From contig JAJPJQ010000049.1 of NCBI GenBank assembly GCA_021324155.1, forward strand, positions 62,001-126,000: 64,000 bases of DNA. The letters are read 5' to 3'. Numbering within the stretch: the stretch's first letter is position 1; each line of letters opens with the position of its first letter. The notes beneath the pieces are model-generated. The model was not told the origin of the DNA, did no database searches, and worked only from the letters and a program-made list of their open reading frames with translations. The translations under genes and the position numbers were made by a program. The DNA comes from Pseudomonadota bacterium. Its GTDB lineage: Bacteria; Desulfobacterota; Binatia; UBA9968. Of this stretch, positions 25,820-35,929 are shown piece by piece.

Positions 25820-26809
25820 CTACTGCGCGGCTCCCGGCTTCATCGCCGCCGCTACTTCGCGCGCGTATAGGTCGAAGATGAATCGCCCCGGCTGGACGTT
25901 GGCGTACTTGGGATTTTTCTCGGCGATGTCGTTGAGGATCAATGTAAGATGCTCCGGGCTGACGGTCGGAATGGGCGGGAGATATTTCCGTATGAGGAGA
26001 TCGTAGGCGGTGTTGAGCGCGTCGCGATCGTCGATCTTGGTGTACTTGGCGATGATGTTGACCGCTTCCGGCTGATGAGTTTTGACGTAATCGATCGACG
26101 CGATGAGCGAGGCGATGAAGCGCTTGATCGGCTCTTTGTTTTTCTCGAGATAGCCCTTCTTCGCGCCGAAGGCTTCCTTCTGGTACTTGACGCCCATCGC
26201 GGCGAGATCGCCGAGCTCGCGGAATCCCGCCTTTTTCGCGACCAGCGAAGACGGAAACGAGAGCACGCCGGCGGCGATCGAATCGGCTTTGAGTGCGCCG
26301 ACAATCCCCGGGACACTGCCCACCTGAATCAAGGCGACGTCCTTCCGCGGATCCATGCCGGCGTGCATCAGAAGCCACTGGGCGGCGAAGTCGATCGTGC
26401 TGCCGAATCGCGTGACGCCGATCTTCATGCCTTTGAGCTGTTGGATCGACGTGATCGTCGGCTTCGCGTACATCGCAAACGGCAGCGTGCGCGTCATTCC
26501 GGCGAACAGAACCAGATCGGACGCCCCGGCGAGATTCGCCGCGATGATGCCGCCGGCGGCCCCGCTGATGACGTCGATTTCACCCGACATGAGCGCGGCC
26601 ATGCCTATCGGCGTACTGGCGATATAGACGAGCTCGACCTTTACGCCGTGCTTATCGAAAATCCCAAGGTCTTTGGCGGCCCACAGCGCCGCGTAGCCGG
26701 CGTCCGGGGCGGGATAGGCGACCCGGATGACGTCCTCGGCGAAAGCCGATGCCCTATGCATCAGCACGATCGACATGAAGACGAGCAAGCCGCGCAACAT
26801 GCGCTTCAT
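25820..26809 (-). CDS. ABC transporter substrate-binding protein, NMT1-like
   Basis: 329 aa with signal peptide MLRGLLVFMSIVLMHRASA. The mature part has AYPAPDAGYAALWAAKDLGIF, STPIGMAALMSGEIDVISG and SIQQLKGMKIGVTRFGSTID, typical of NMT1-family binding proteins. Its ATG overlaps the stop of the crotonase gene by four bases (ATGA). It is therefore the second gene of the TetR-controlled array, coupled to a CoA-ester enzyme. Confidence 0.9.
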   Translation of the reverse strand: MKRMLRGLLVFMSIVLMHRASAFAEDVIRVAYPAPDAGYAALWAAKDLGIFDKHGVKVELVYIASTPIGMAALMSGEIDVISGAAGGIIAANLAGASDLVLFAGMTRTLPFAMYAKPTITSIQQLKGMKIGVTRFGSTIDFAAQWLLMHAGMDPRKDVALIQVGSVPGIVGALKADSIAAGVLSFPSSLVAKKAGFRELGDLAAMGVKYQKEAFGAKKGYLEKNKEPIKRFIASLIASIDYVKTHQPEAVNIIAKYTKIDDRDALNTAYDLLIRKYLPPIPTVSPEHLTLILNDIAEKNPKYANVQPGRFIFDLYAREVAAAMKPGAAQ

Positions 26810-27699
26810 TTCGACCCCCGGCCGTTCACTTTAGTTGCATGCGACGCTTTGGCACGCGCGGAACCGCGGGATTTTTTCGCCACCGGCGCGCTCGCGCCGC
26901 TTGCCGCATAGCTGCCGTAAGCGGGCTTGTAATCGCCGTCGACAAACTTCTGGATTCCCTGCCGCACCCACTCGCCTTTTTGCAGGTACGACAGCTCGGC
27001 TTGCTTGGCCAGCTCCCATTCAACGGCGGCCGAATAGCTCATCTGCTTGTCGCGCCAGAAAACTTCCTTTGCGATCATCATCGCGACGGGATTTTTTTTC
27101 GATAGCTTTTCTGCAAGCAAAGACACGTCTTTCATCAATCTGTCATGCGCGACGACACGGTTGATAAGCCGAACTCGTTCGGCCGTAGCGGCATCGATCG
27201 ATTCGCCGGTGAGCGCCATGTAAAGGGCATCGCGATGCGACAGGAGTTCCATGGTGATTTTCATCGATCCGCCGGCGGGGAAATTGCCGAAGTTGACTTC
27301 CGATAGGCCGAACTGCGCGCGGTCCGAAGCGACGGCGATGTCGCAAAGCCCCATGACCCGCAGCCCGCCTCCGATACACCAACCATTAACCGCAGCGATG
27401 GTCGGTTTGGGAAATGTCCGTAGAACCTCCGCCCAATCCATAGCTACGTCCGTAATCCGACGGGCTCGGAGAGGATCGTCGAAGTTCTCGGCGAAAAATG
27501 CCTTGAGGTCCTGGCCGGCGCAGAAACTGTCGCCGGACCCCGTAAGAATTAAAACGCGCACGCTATCGTCCGCTTTCAACGTCGCCAGCGCCGTAGCCAT
27601 CTCGCGGTGCATCGCAGGGTCCATCGCGTTCTTTTTCTCAGGACGATTTAACTGGATCGTGACTACAGGTCCGTGATGAGACACAATGATACGCGACAA
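26806..27699 (-). CDS. Enoyl-CoA hydratase/isomerase family protein, hydroxycinnamoyl-CoA hydratase-lyase-like
   Basis: 297 aa crotonase. VTIQLNRPEKKNAMDPAMHREM near residue 12, CAGQDLKAFF near 60, AVNGWCIGGGLRVMGLCDIAVA near 105 and FGLSEVNFGNFPAGGS near 130 resemble the HCHL (vanillin-forming) branch, including the single acid in LSEVN and the C-terminal GIQKFVDGDYKP. The first crotonase Glu is Arg here, as expected for that one-acid branch. The last 35 residues are a basic Ala/Lys/Arg tail not usual in the family. Start is TTG (27697-27699), five bases after a GGAGG site. It is the first gene of the array. Confidence 0.88.
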   Translation of the reverse strand: MSRIIVSHHGPVVTIQLNRPEKKNAMDPAMHREMATALATLKADDSVRVLILTGSGDSFCAGQDLKAFFAENFDDPLRARRITDVAMDWAEVLRTFPKPTIAAVNGWCIGGGLRVMGLCDIAVASDRAQFGLSEVNFGNFPAGGSMKITMELLSHRDALYMALTGESIDAATAERVRLINRVVAHDRLMKDVSLLAEKLSKKNPVAMMIAKEVFWRDKQMSYSAAVEWELAKQAELSYLQKGEWVRQGIQKFVDGDYKPAYGSYAASGASAPVAKKSRGSARAKASHATKVNGRGSK

Positions 27700-27717
27700 A
27701 GATACCTCCGCTGTTCT

Positions 27718-27731
27718 ACCGACCGGTCGGT
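27718..27731. promoter_or_regulatory. Perfect 14-bp palindrome, probable TetR operator
   Basis: ACCGACCGGTCGGT reads identically on both strands. It lies between the -10 box and the ribosome-binding site of the crotonase gene, where a bound repressor would block transcription. Base composition and symmetry match operators of TetR-family repressors. The regulator at 23693-24313 in the same array is the obvious candidate. Confidence 0.7.
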
Positions 27732-27736
27732 CGACT

Positions 27737-27763
27737 CCTATAACACAGGTATGAGGTTGTCAA
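27737..27763 (-). promoter_or_regulatory. Sigma-70-type promoter of the minus-strand array
   Basis: On the minus strand TTGACA (27758-27763) is followed after 15 bases by TATAGG (27737-27742). The spacer is short, but both boxes are good matches. The palindrome at 27718-27731 starts six bases downstream, covering the expected start of transcription. Confidence 0.5.
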
Positions 27764-27874
27764 CCGCCAGATACGGAAAAAGGCGCTTCGGTTGCCGCGC
27801 TCAACGGTTCCGGGACAACGTGTCACTTAGGGGGGTCTTTACTTTAGCGCACGCCGGAGGAGAATATAAAAGGT

Positions 27875-30018
<2,144 letters not shown>

Positions 30019-30022
<4 letters not shown>

Positions 30023-30114
30023 CCACGCTTCGCCAGTCCGCAGCGTTGATCGTCGATCTTCTCGATGGCCTGACGGATCTCTTCGTCGACGAGCCGTTTT
30101 ACGTTCTCTTTCAT
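30019..30114 (-). pseudogene. Possible C-terminal gene remnant
   Basis: On the minus strand an open stretch (31 codons from an ATG, about 15 more before it back to an in-frame stop) reads DVFCLTADDTMKENVKRLVDEEIRQAIEKIDD and ends just inside the ppk1 stop. It looks like the tail of a longer cytoplasmic protein, but no family can be named and there is no ribosome-binding site. It may be a decayed gene end or chance coding potential in the gap between ppk1 and the aldolase gene. Confidence 0.2.
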
Positions 30115-30168
30115 CGTATCGTCGGCGGTCAAGCAAAAGACATCGTACGACTTCTTTGCCAGCGCTTA

Positions 30169-30195
30169 CAAAACCGAAAAGCGGTTCCAGTTTTG
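30169..30195. terminator. Inverted repeat between convergent genes, possible terminator
   Basis: CAAAAC (30169-30174) pairs with GTTTTG (30190-30195), and an inner AACCG/CGGTT stem sits between them. It lies between the convergent ppk1 and aldolase genes. The T-run is short, so terminator function is uncertain. Confidence 0.25.
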
Positions 30196-30213
30196 GAATA
30201 ACTTCTTCCGCTC

Positions 30214-31182
30214 TTAGCGCACTAGCGCGGAATATTTTTCCCTCAGCTGACCGTAGCGCTTTCCGGCTTCTGTCGCACCCTTGCGAATGTCGTCCGAGAC
30301 GACGTCGTAGGGGGGGCGGATCGGACCGGTCTTGCAGTATCCCGACGCGGCCATAAGAATTTTTTCGAGCTGGATGTTGTTCGAGGCGAATATCTCGGCG
30401 GAGCCGACGATGTGGTGGTCCGGCTCGTTCGCCCACGCGATGTCGTCGGCGATCGCTTTCGCCTGCTTGGCGTTGCCGTCGGCCAGCGCCTTCATCAGCG
30501 CGACCGCGGGCTGCGGACCCACAGACGGAATCCAGCAGGTCGTCTGGGTCTCGGGCGAGATCTGCGCGAACTCGTAGGCGAGGCCGACGGGTGGAATGAA
30601 ATTGATGCGCCCCTTCGTCGCCTCGACGACCTGTTTGAGAATCGCGCGGTTGGCGAACTTGGCCGACATGACCGTCGGCGCCTTGGCGGCGACGGGGCCC
30701 CAGAAGTTGGCCCCGAAGTCGAAGCGGAAGGCGCGCGGGTTGGCGTAGATCATAATGGGAAAATCGGGAAACGTCTCGGCGACGTCGGCGTAGAATTTCA
30801 CGGCCATGTCGAGCGTGACGGGCTGCCACATAGGAATGCCGAGCAGCGTTCCCGTCGCGCCGAGCCCTTTGACGAACTTGATACGCCGCGCGACTTCGTG
30901 GCCGCCGAGCGCGGTCGTGCCGATGAAGGTCGGAATGCGCCCGCGCACCGTCTTCAGGATGCAATCGACGTATTTCTCGTAATCGTCTTGCGCGGTCGTC
31001 GCGCACTCGCCCATCGTGCCGAGCGCCATGATGCCGGCGGCGCCGTCGCGCACGAGATTTTCGCTGATGCGCGCGGTCTCGTCGAGATCGACCGTGTTCG
31101 TCGCGTCGAGGCGCTCCGCGCCTTCTTTGGCCGGCGTCGGCATAATGGCGAGCGCGCCTTTGAGGTCTTTGGCGGTAATCAT
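30214..31182 (-). CDS. DapA-superfamily hydratase-aldolase, trans-o-hydroxybenzylidenepyruvate (NahE/PhdJ)-like
   Basis: 322 aa. The run TNTVDLDETARI near residue 28, GTMGECATT near 57, GRIPTFIGTTALGG near 80, LLGIPMWQPVTLDMAVKFYADVAE near 112 and IMIYANPRAFRFDF near 145 closely matches the hydratase-aldolases that cleave ring-opened naphthalene and polyaromatic intermediates to an aldehyde and pyruvate. The Schiff-base lysine is in VMSAKFAN. These features set it apart from true dihydrodipicolinate synthases. GGAGGG precedes the ATG. It follows a UbiD gene and dioxygenase-like cupins, a coherent aromatic pathway; the exact aldehyde product is unknown. Confidence 0.85.
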   Translation of the reverse strand: MITAKDLKGALAIMPTPAKEGAERLDATNTVDLDETARISENLVRDGAAGIMALGTMGECATTAQDDYEKYVDCILKTVRGRIPTFIGTTALGGHEVARRIKFVKGLGATGTLLGIPMWQPVTLDMAVKFYADVAETFPDFPIMIYANPRAFRFDFGANFWGPVAAKAPTVMSAKFANRAILKQVVEATKGRINFIPPVGLAYEFAQISPETQTTCWIPSVGPQPAVALMKALADGNAKQAKAIADDIAWANEPDHHIVGSAEIFASNNIQLEKILMAASGYCKTGPIRPPYDVVSDDIRKGATEAGKRYGQLREKYSALVR

Positions 31183-31239
31183 AGTAGGTCCCTCCTTAAA
31201 AATCGAATTTGCCGTGCGATGCGCGTTGATTCTGCTATA

Positions 31240-32862
31240 TCAGCTTTTTTTCGATTCGTCTTTCGGCGCGGGAACGCGCTCGCGCTCCATCTTTTTTCCG
31301 GTTTCGTAGTGCTTACCTTCGATCGCGAGCTTTCCCGCCGCGTTTTCGTCTTCGGTCCACCAGCCGAGATCATAGCCGTACCAAGGGCGGCGCAATTCGA
31401 GGCGCGGCAGGCCTAATTCTTCCCAGATCGGAATGACACGCTCCATAATACGTTTCGGCGGCAGCGAGACCGGCGGGTACGGCCACTTGCGCGTCGCGTC
31501 CATGAGCATGACGGAGACGCTCGAATCGCCTCCACTCGCCTGAAACCCGCCCGGGTCGCCGGTTCCGGGCGGAAAGGCCGACCAGTCGGCCGAGATGAGC
31601 GGCATCATCTTCACTTTCATGTCGCGGTGCGGCTGCAAGCGGTAGGTGATCGCCCACACGATCGCGTCGACATTTCGCGGATCGATATCGTCGTCGACCA
31701 CCACGATCATTTTGGCGCGAATGCTCGGCGAAGCGGTGCACGCTTCTAGAATGCCGCTCACTTCGCCGTCCTTCGGCTCAGCTATCTGAATGCAGCATAG
31801 TCCCCAGCCGCCGCTCGCTTCGTGATAGCCCACGTCCTTCACGCAAGCGAAGCCGCGGCCGCGCAAGTACGAGATCGCGTTGCCTTCGCTGCCGACGGTG
31901 CGGATCATGCTCGATTCGGACGGCGGAAACTGGCTAAGCATCGTTATCCAGAGCGGATTCTTACGATGCGTCACGCAGGTGATCTCGAAAAACGGATTAA
32001 GCTGCTGCGGGTCCATGTAGCCGGTGAACTCGCCGAACGGGGCCTCCGGCTCCAGGACGTCGGTGCGGATATAACCTTCCAAGGCTATTTCCGCACTTGC
32101 GGGTACCTCGATATCGACGGTTTTCGCCTTGACGACCGCCACCGGCTCACCGGCGAGCCCGCCCGCGACTGCATATTCGTCGACGCCATAAGGAATTTTT
32201 ATCACCGAGGCATATGCCACATTGGGCGGCGCGCCGACGACGGCCACGGCGGGCATCGGCTTGCCGAGCTTCTGCCATTTGCGCCAGTGCTGCGTAATGT
32301 GCTGGCCGCCGCCCGCGTTCATGCCGAGCCGCGTGCGCGATTTCATCATGCCGCGGTAAGTGCCGATATTGCGCACGCCGGTCTCCGGGTCTTTCGTGAT
32401 CCACTGGCTGCAGCTCGTGAACGGCGCCGCGTCGAAGCCGGGCGTCGAGATCGGGATCGGAAACTCCTCCAAACCCATCCCCGGGCGGTCCAGCTCGTCC
32501 TGGAGATGCACCTCTTCATGCACCGGCCCGCTGGCGACGAGCGCCGGGTCGATCGGATTCTCGCGCGCCTTGGTCCAGCGCTCGGCGATCTTAGCCGGAT
32601 CGCACTGCAATCCCGCGCCGTAAATCCGCCGCGAGCCCGCGAGGCAGGCCACTACGACGGGAATGGAAAAGCGACGCCCGGCGAGATCGGTCACGTGCTC
32701 GAACAAAAACGCCTTGCGTTCGGCTTCGGGCAGCCCGCGAAACTGCAAACGCACGAGCGGATTCAGCTCGGTATCCTTGTTGATCGGGCGATTCACCCGC
32801 ACGAGCAGGCCCGCCTGCTCCAGCGCCACAAGATGCTCGCGCATGTCTTTGAAATACGCCAA
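31240..32862 (-). CDS. UbiD family decarboxylase
   Basis: 540 aa, somewhat longer than the copy at 7151-8590. The N-terminus has FKDMREHLVALEQAGLLVRVNRP. The prenyl-FMN and active-site segments include GTYRGMMKSRTRLGMNAGGGQH near 170 and PEAPFGEFTGYMDP near 275, in which E-A-P-F-G-E holds the two glutamates. VVDDDIDPRNVDAIVWA is near 405. Start is TTG at 32862 with AGGGAG upstream; the next ATG (six codons later) lacks a site. It is 57 bases upstream of the NahE-like aldolase gene. Confidence 0.92.
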   Translation of the reverse strand: MAYFKDMREHLVALEQAGLLVRVNRPINKDTELNPLVRLQFRGLPEAERKAFLFEHVTDLAGRRFSIPVVVACLAGSRRIYGAGLQCDPAKIAERWTKARENPIDPALVASGPVHEEVHLQDELDRPGMGLEEFPIPISTPGFDAAPFTSCSQWITKDPETGVRNIGTYRGMMKSRTRLGMNAGGGQHITQHWRKWQKLGKPMPAVAVVGAPPNVAYASVIKIPYGVDEYAVAGGLAGEPVAVVKAKTVDIEVPASAEIALEGYIRTDVLEPEAPFGEFTGYMDPQQLNPFFEITCVTHRKNPLWITMLSQFPPSESSMIRTVGSEGNAISYLRGRGFACVKDVGYHEASGGWGLCCIQIAEPKDGEVSGILEACTASPSIRAKMIVVVDDDIDPRNVDAIVWAITYRLQPHRDMKVKMMPLISADWSAFPPGTGDPGGFQASGGDSSVSVMLMDATRKWPYPPVSLPPKRIMERVIPIWEELGLPRLELRRPWYGYDLGWWTEDENAAGKLAIEGKHYETGKKMERERVPAPKDESKKS

Positions 32863-32910
32863 CGCCGACTCCCTTCTAGAACGCCTTCAACGGATTATCC
32901 CAATCGCGGC

Positions 32911-34629
32911 TTATCGTCCACCGGGCTGAAGCCGGAAGCCGAGCGCGCGGCCGAACGCTAAGAGACACAGCAGCAGGAATACGATGAAGAAGCCGATCAC
33001 CGCGGCGCGCTCCAGGTTCGCGTCGGCGATCGAGTCCAGCATCAGCAGCGAGATCGTGCGCGTGCGGTTGGTCGACAGAAAGATCACCGCCGGGATCTCG
33101 CGCACCGCCTGAATGAACATGATGATACCGACCGACAGCAGCGTCGGCTTGAGCAGTGGGATCATGATGCGCCGAAACGTCGACAGCCACGATGCACCGG
33201 CGGTCGCCGATGCTTCCTCCAGCTCCATACTGATTTGCATCACCGCCGACTTGATCATCTGCGTGCCGAAAGGCATCTCCTTGATGATGATCGCGGTCAC
33301 GAGAAGCGACACGGTTCCGTAGAGCATTTTCACCCAGCTGCCCGAGCCGAGCACCGCCCAGAGCAGCGCGAGGCTGATCAGTATGCCCGGCAGCGACCAC
33401 GGCAGCCACGAAAGCAAATTCACCACGCCGCGCCCCGGCAGCTTCGTATGCACGATGAAGTAGGCGACCAGTGCGTAGAAGAGCGTGCCGGCGATGCTCG
33501 CGCCGAGTCCGAGAATCAGCGTGTTGCCGAGCGAGCGGAGAAAAATCGGATCGTGAAAAACCGTGGTCCAGTGGCGCGTTGTCCATGACACCGCGAGATT
33601 GAAGAAGCCGAATACCTCCATGAACGTGCCCATGACGAGCGTGGCTAGCGGCAGCGCGATCATGACGAAGATGAAAAGCGCCGAGAGAGCGAATGTGAGC
33701 CAGCGCCAGCGGCCGAGCGCGGTCGGCCGGACCGTATAGCTCCGCCCCGTAACGACGGTGTACTCGCGCCGGCCGAGGATAATTTTTTGCAGCCACACGA
33801 GCGCGAAGATAACCAACAGCAGGATGCTCGACAGCGCCGTTGCCTGGCCGAACAGCGGCGGCTCCCAATGGATAAAATCGTAGATGCGCGTCGGCAGCAC
33901 GTAGATGCCCGCGGGAATGCCGAGTACTAATTCGATTTCGAATGATTCGAGACTGCGGATAAAACCGAGCGCCGTCGCCGTCAGCAGCGCCGGCGCGAGG
34001 ACCGGCACGGTGATACGCAGCAGCGTGCCGATAGTGTTGCTGCCGGAGGTCTGCGCGGCTTCCTCTAGCGCCGCGTCCATCGCGCGGAACGCCGGCGTGA
34101 TCAGCAGGAAGCGGACCGACGTGCTGAAGGCCAGATGGCACCAGATGATGCCCCAATAGGAAAAGATGTTGAAAGGCGCGGCGGCGAGATTGAACGCCCC
34201 CATCAGCGCCCTATTGACCAACCCGCTGTGCGGGTCGAGCAGCAGAATCCAGCCCATCGTCATCGGCAGCAGCGGCAGGAAAAAACCGAGCCACAAGGCG
34301 AACTCGATCGTCCGCTTGCACGGCGTGTCGGTGCGCGCGACCACCCAGGCGAAGAAGATCGCGAGCACCGTCGTGATGACGATGCGCACGGTCGCCAGGC
34401 TGAAGGTGTTGAGCAGAACCGTTAAGAGCGTGCGATCGTTGAACGCCGCGATCCAGCCCTGAAGCCCCCATACCGCCGGCTGGCCGGGGCGGCTGACCGC
34501 GAAGCTCTTGAGGAAGATGAGGCCGACAGGATAGGCCGTGACGAGAAAGACGAGCGCGATCAGCGGCAGCAGCGCCAACCACGTCCACGGCGTCGGCAGC
34601 GCGCTCGCTTTGGGGAAAAACAAGCCCAT
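32911..34629 (-). CDS. ABC transporter permease, Fe(III)/FbpB-type, two fused permease domains
   Basis: 572 aa from the ATG at 34629, with about twelve membrane segments in two homologous halves, each carrying an EAA-type loop for the ATPase (DAALEEAAQTSGSNTIGTLLRITVP near 200; EEASATAGASWLSTFRRIMIP near 475). This is the FbpB/PotB-PotC-like arrangement of iron and 2-aminoethylphosphonate importers. It is the only permease in the window. The matching binding protein is the upstream gene (34662-35804). No ATPase gene follows; the next gene is UbiD, so the ATPase must come from elsewhere. Confidence 0.92.
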   Translation of the reverse strand: MGLFFPKASALPTPWTWLALLPLIALVFLVTAYPVGLIFLKSFAVSRPGQPAVWGLQGWIAAFNDRTLLTVLLNTFSLATVRIVITTVLAIFFAWVVARTDTPCKRTIEFALWLGFFLPLLPMTMGWILLLDPHSGLVNRALMGAFNLAAAPFNIFSYWGIIWCHLAFSTSVRFLLITPAFRAMDAALEEAAQTSGSNTIGTLLRITVPVLAPALLTATALGFIRSLESFEIELVLGIPAGIYVLPTRIYDFIHWEPPLFGQATALSSILLLVIFALVWLQKIILGRREYTVVTGRSYTVRPTALGRWRWLTFALSALFIFVMIALPLATLVMGTFMEVFGFFNLAVSWTTRHWTTVFHDPIFLRSLGNTLILGLGASIAGTLFYALVAYFIVHTKLPGRGVVNLLSWLPWSLPGILISLALLWAVLGSGSWVKMLYGTVSLLVTAIIIKEMPFGTQMIKSAVMQISMELEEASATAGASWLSTFRRIMIPLLKPTLLSVGIIMFIQAVREIPAVIFLSTNRTRTISLLMLDSIADANLERAAVIGFFIVFLLLCLLAFGRALGFRLQPGGR

Positions 34630-34661
34630 GCCCCGAGAGATCGTCGAACGCGCGAAAATCG

Positions 34662-35804
34662 CTACCTCCCGAACAGCTCCTTCAAAATCTTCTCTTCCTC
34701 GGGAGTCCGCGTCTGCGCCTTCTCGCTGTACCCGGCCCAATATTTCACGCCGGGCTTGGGAACCATGTAGGTAAACAGGTGGTCCGTGGGCACGTCGAGC
34801 CGGCGGCTCACGTGATTCATCGCCTTGCTCCAGAGCGTCTGCGCGTCTTTCGTGAGCAGCCAATTGAGAAAGACCGTCGCGGCATTCGGGTGCGGCGCCT
34901 TGTTGATGAGCATCGCGGTGCCGAAGCTCGCGCCGATGTAAGTGCCGATGTCCTTGAAATCCTCCAGCACGTCGAACTTGACGCCGCGGTGCAGCAGCTG
35001 CGCCATCACGCCGTCGCTCGGCGCGACGAGGATCGCATACTTGCCCTGCGCGACCCACTCGATCTGCCGGCGCTGATCGCGATCGACGACGGCCGCGTTC
35101 TCGCGCAGCCTCTTGTAATAGTCGGTCGCCTTTTGCGGCCCGAGCATCTCCCAGATGAAGCGGAAGACCGGCACGGCCGCGCCGGATACCATCGGATCGT
35201 TGACAACGATCCTGCCCTTGAACTTCGGGTTGAGGAGATCGTTTACCTTCTCGACATCTTCGCGCTTGACCTGCCGGCTGTCATAGATGATCGGCGAAGA
35301 GGCCTGGCCGACGAAGACGAGGTCGTAGAGGCCGTCGCTGTCGGAGAACTCGTGCTTGTTGTCGCGCCAGTATTTCGTGTCGACGGCTTCGGGCAGGATA
35401 AGCGCGGGCCGGACCGGATCGAGCGCCTTCATCGGCTTGAGCTGAAAATTCGCCGTCGTCGGGCCGCCCAGAAAAACATCCGCGCTGTAGATGCCGCCGT
35501 CCCTTTCGGTGCTCAGCTTGACCGCCTGCTCGCCGCTCCGGCCGCCCGAGTATTCGATACTGATCCCGGGGTACGCCTTCTTGAACCCGTCGATCATGGC
35601 GTTGCGGATCACGTCGCCGGGCGGGCCGAGCACGACGACCGTTCCCTCTTTCTTGGCGGCGGCTAGGACCTTGTCCCAGCGCTCCTGCCAGGCGGGCTTT
35701 GTCTGCGCCAACGCGAAAGATGTGTAAACGAGCGACGCGGCGACGATACAAAATACCGCGGCAACGACGCCGTACCGCGACGCGCTGCTACGAGACGTTT
35801 TCAT
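34662..35804 (-). CDS. Extracellular solute-binding protein, Fe(III)-type
   Basis: 380 aa with a signal peptide ending near FALAQ (residue 34). WDKVLAAAKKEGTVVVLGPPGD, GFKKAYPGISIEYSGGRSGEQA and DVFLGGPTTANFQLKPM are typical of the iron/organophosphonate binding-protein family. It is close to the protein at 38127-39248 along its whole length (GGPTTANFQLKPM, RRQIEWVAQGKY, INKAPHPNAA, EEEKILKELF), a clear duplication. It lies 32 bases before the permease gene and is its most likely partner. Confidence 0.92.
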   Translation of the reverse strand: MKTSRSSASRYGVVAAVFCIVAASLVYTSFALAQTKPAWQERWDKVLAAAKKEGTVVVLGPPGDVIRNAMIDGFKKAYPGISIEYSGGRSGEQAVKLSTERDGGIYSADVFLGGPTTANFQLKPMKALDPVRPALILPEAVDTKYWRDNKHEFSDSDGLYDLVFVGQASSPIIYDSRQVKREDVEKVNDLLNPKFKGRIVVNDPMVSGAAVPVFRFIWEMLGPQKATDYYKRLRENAAVVDRDQRRQIEWVAQGKYAILVAPSDGVMAQLLHRGVKFDVLEDFKDIGTYIGASFGTAMLINKAPHPNAATVFLNWLLTKDAQTLWSKAMNHVSRRLDVPTDHLFTYMVPKPGVKYWAGYSEKAQTRTPEEEKILKELFGR

Positions 35805-35929
35805 GCAAATGCCTTTCTGGTTCAGCTTGAGAACGTGGACGGAAGAATCGCACCGTCACATATCAAATTCCGCGAATGCCCCGCAACTGCCGGTTCTTCT
35901 TTTCGAGTAGAACCGTGCTGCGAAGGCTG

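Noticed and set aside
30386-30399. GCGAATATCTCGGC, an 11-of-13 match to the activator element
   Set aside because: It lies inside the aldolase coding sequence, two core bases differ and the dyad is broken; no -24/-12 box is near.
32911-35804. Complete iron-type ABC importer
   Set aside because: Binding protein and permease are present, but the expected ATPase gene is missing; the next gene is UbiD.
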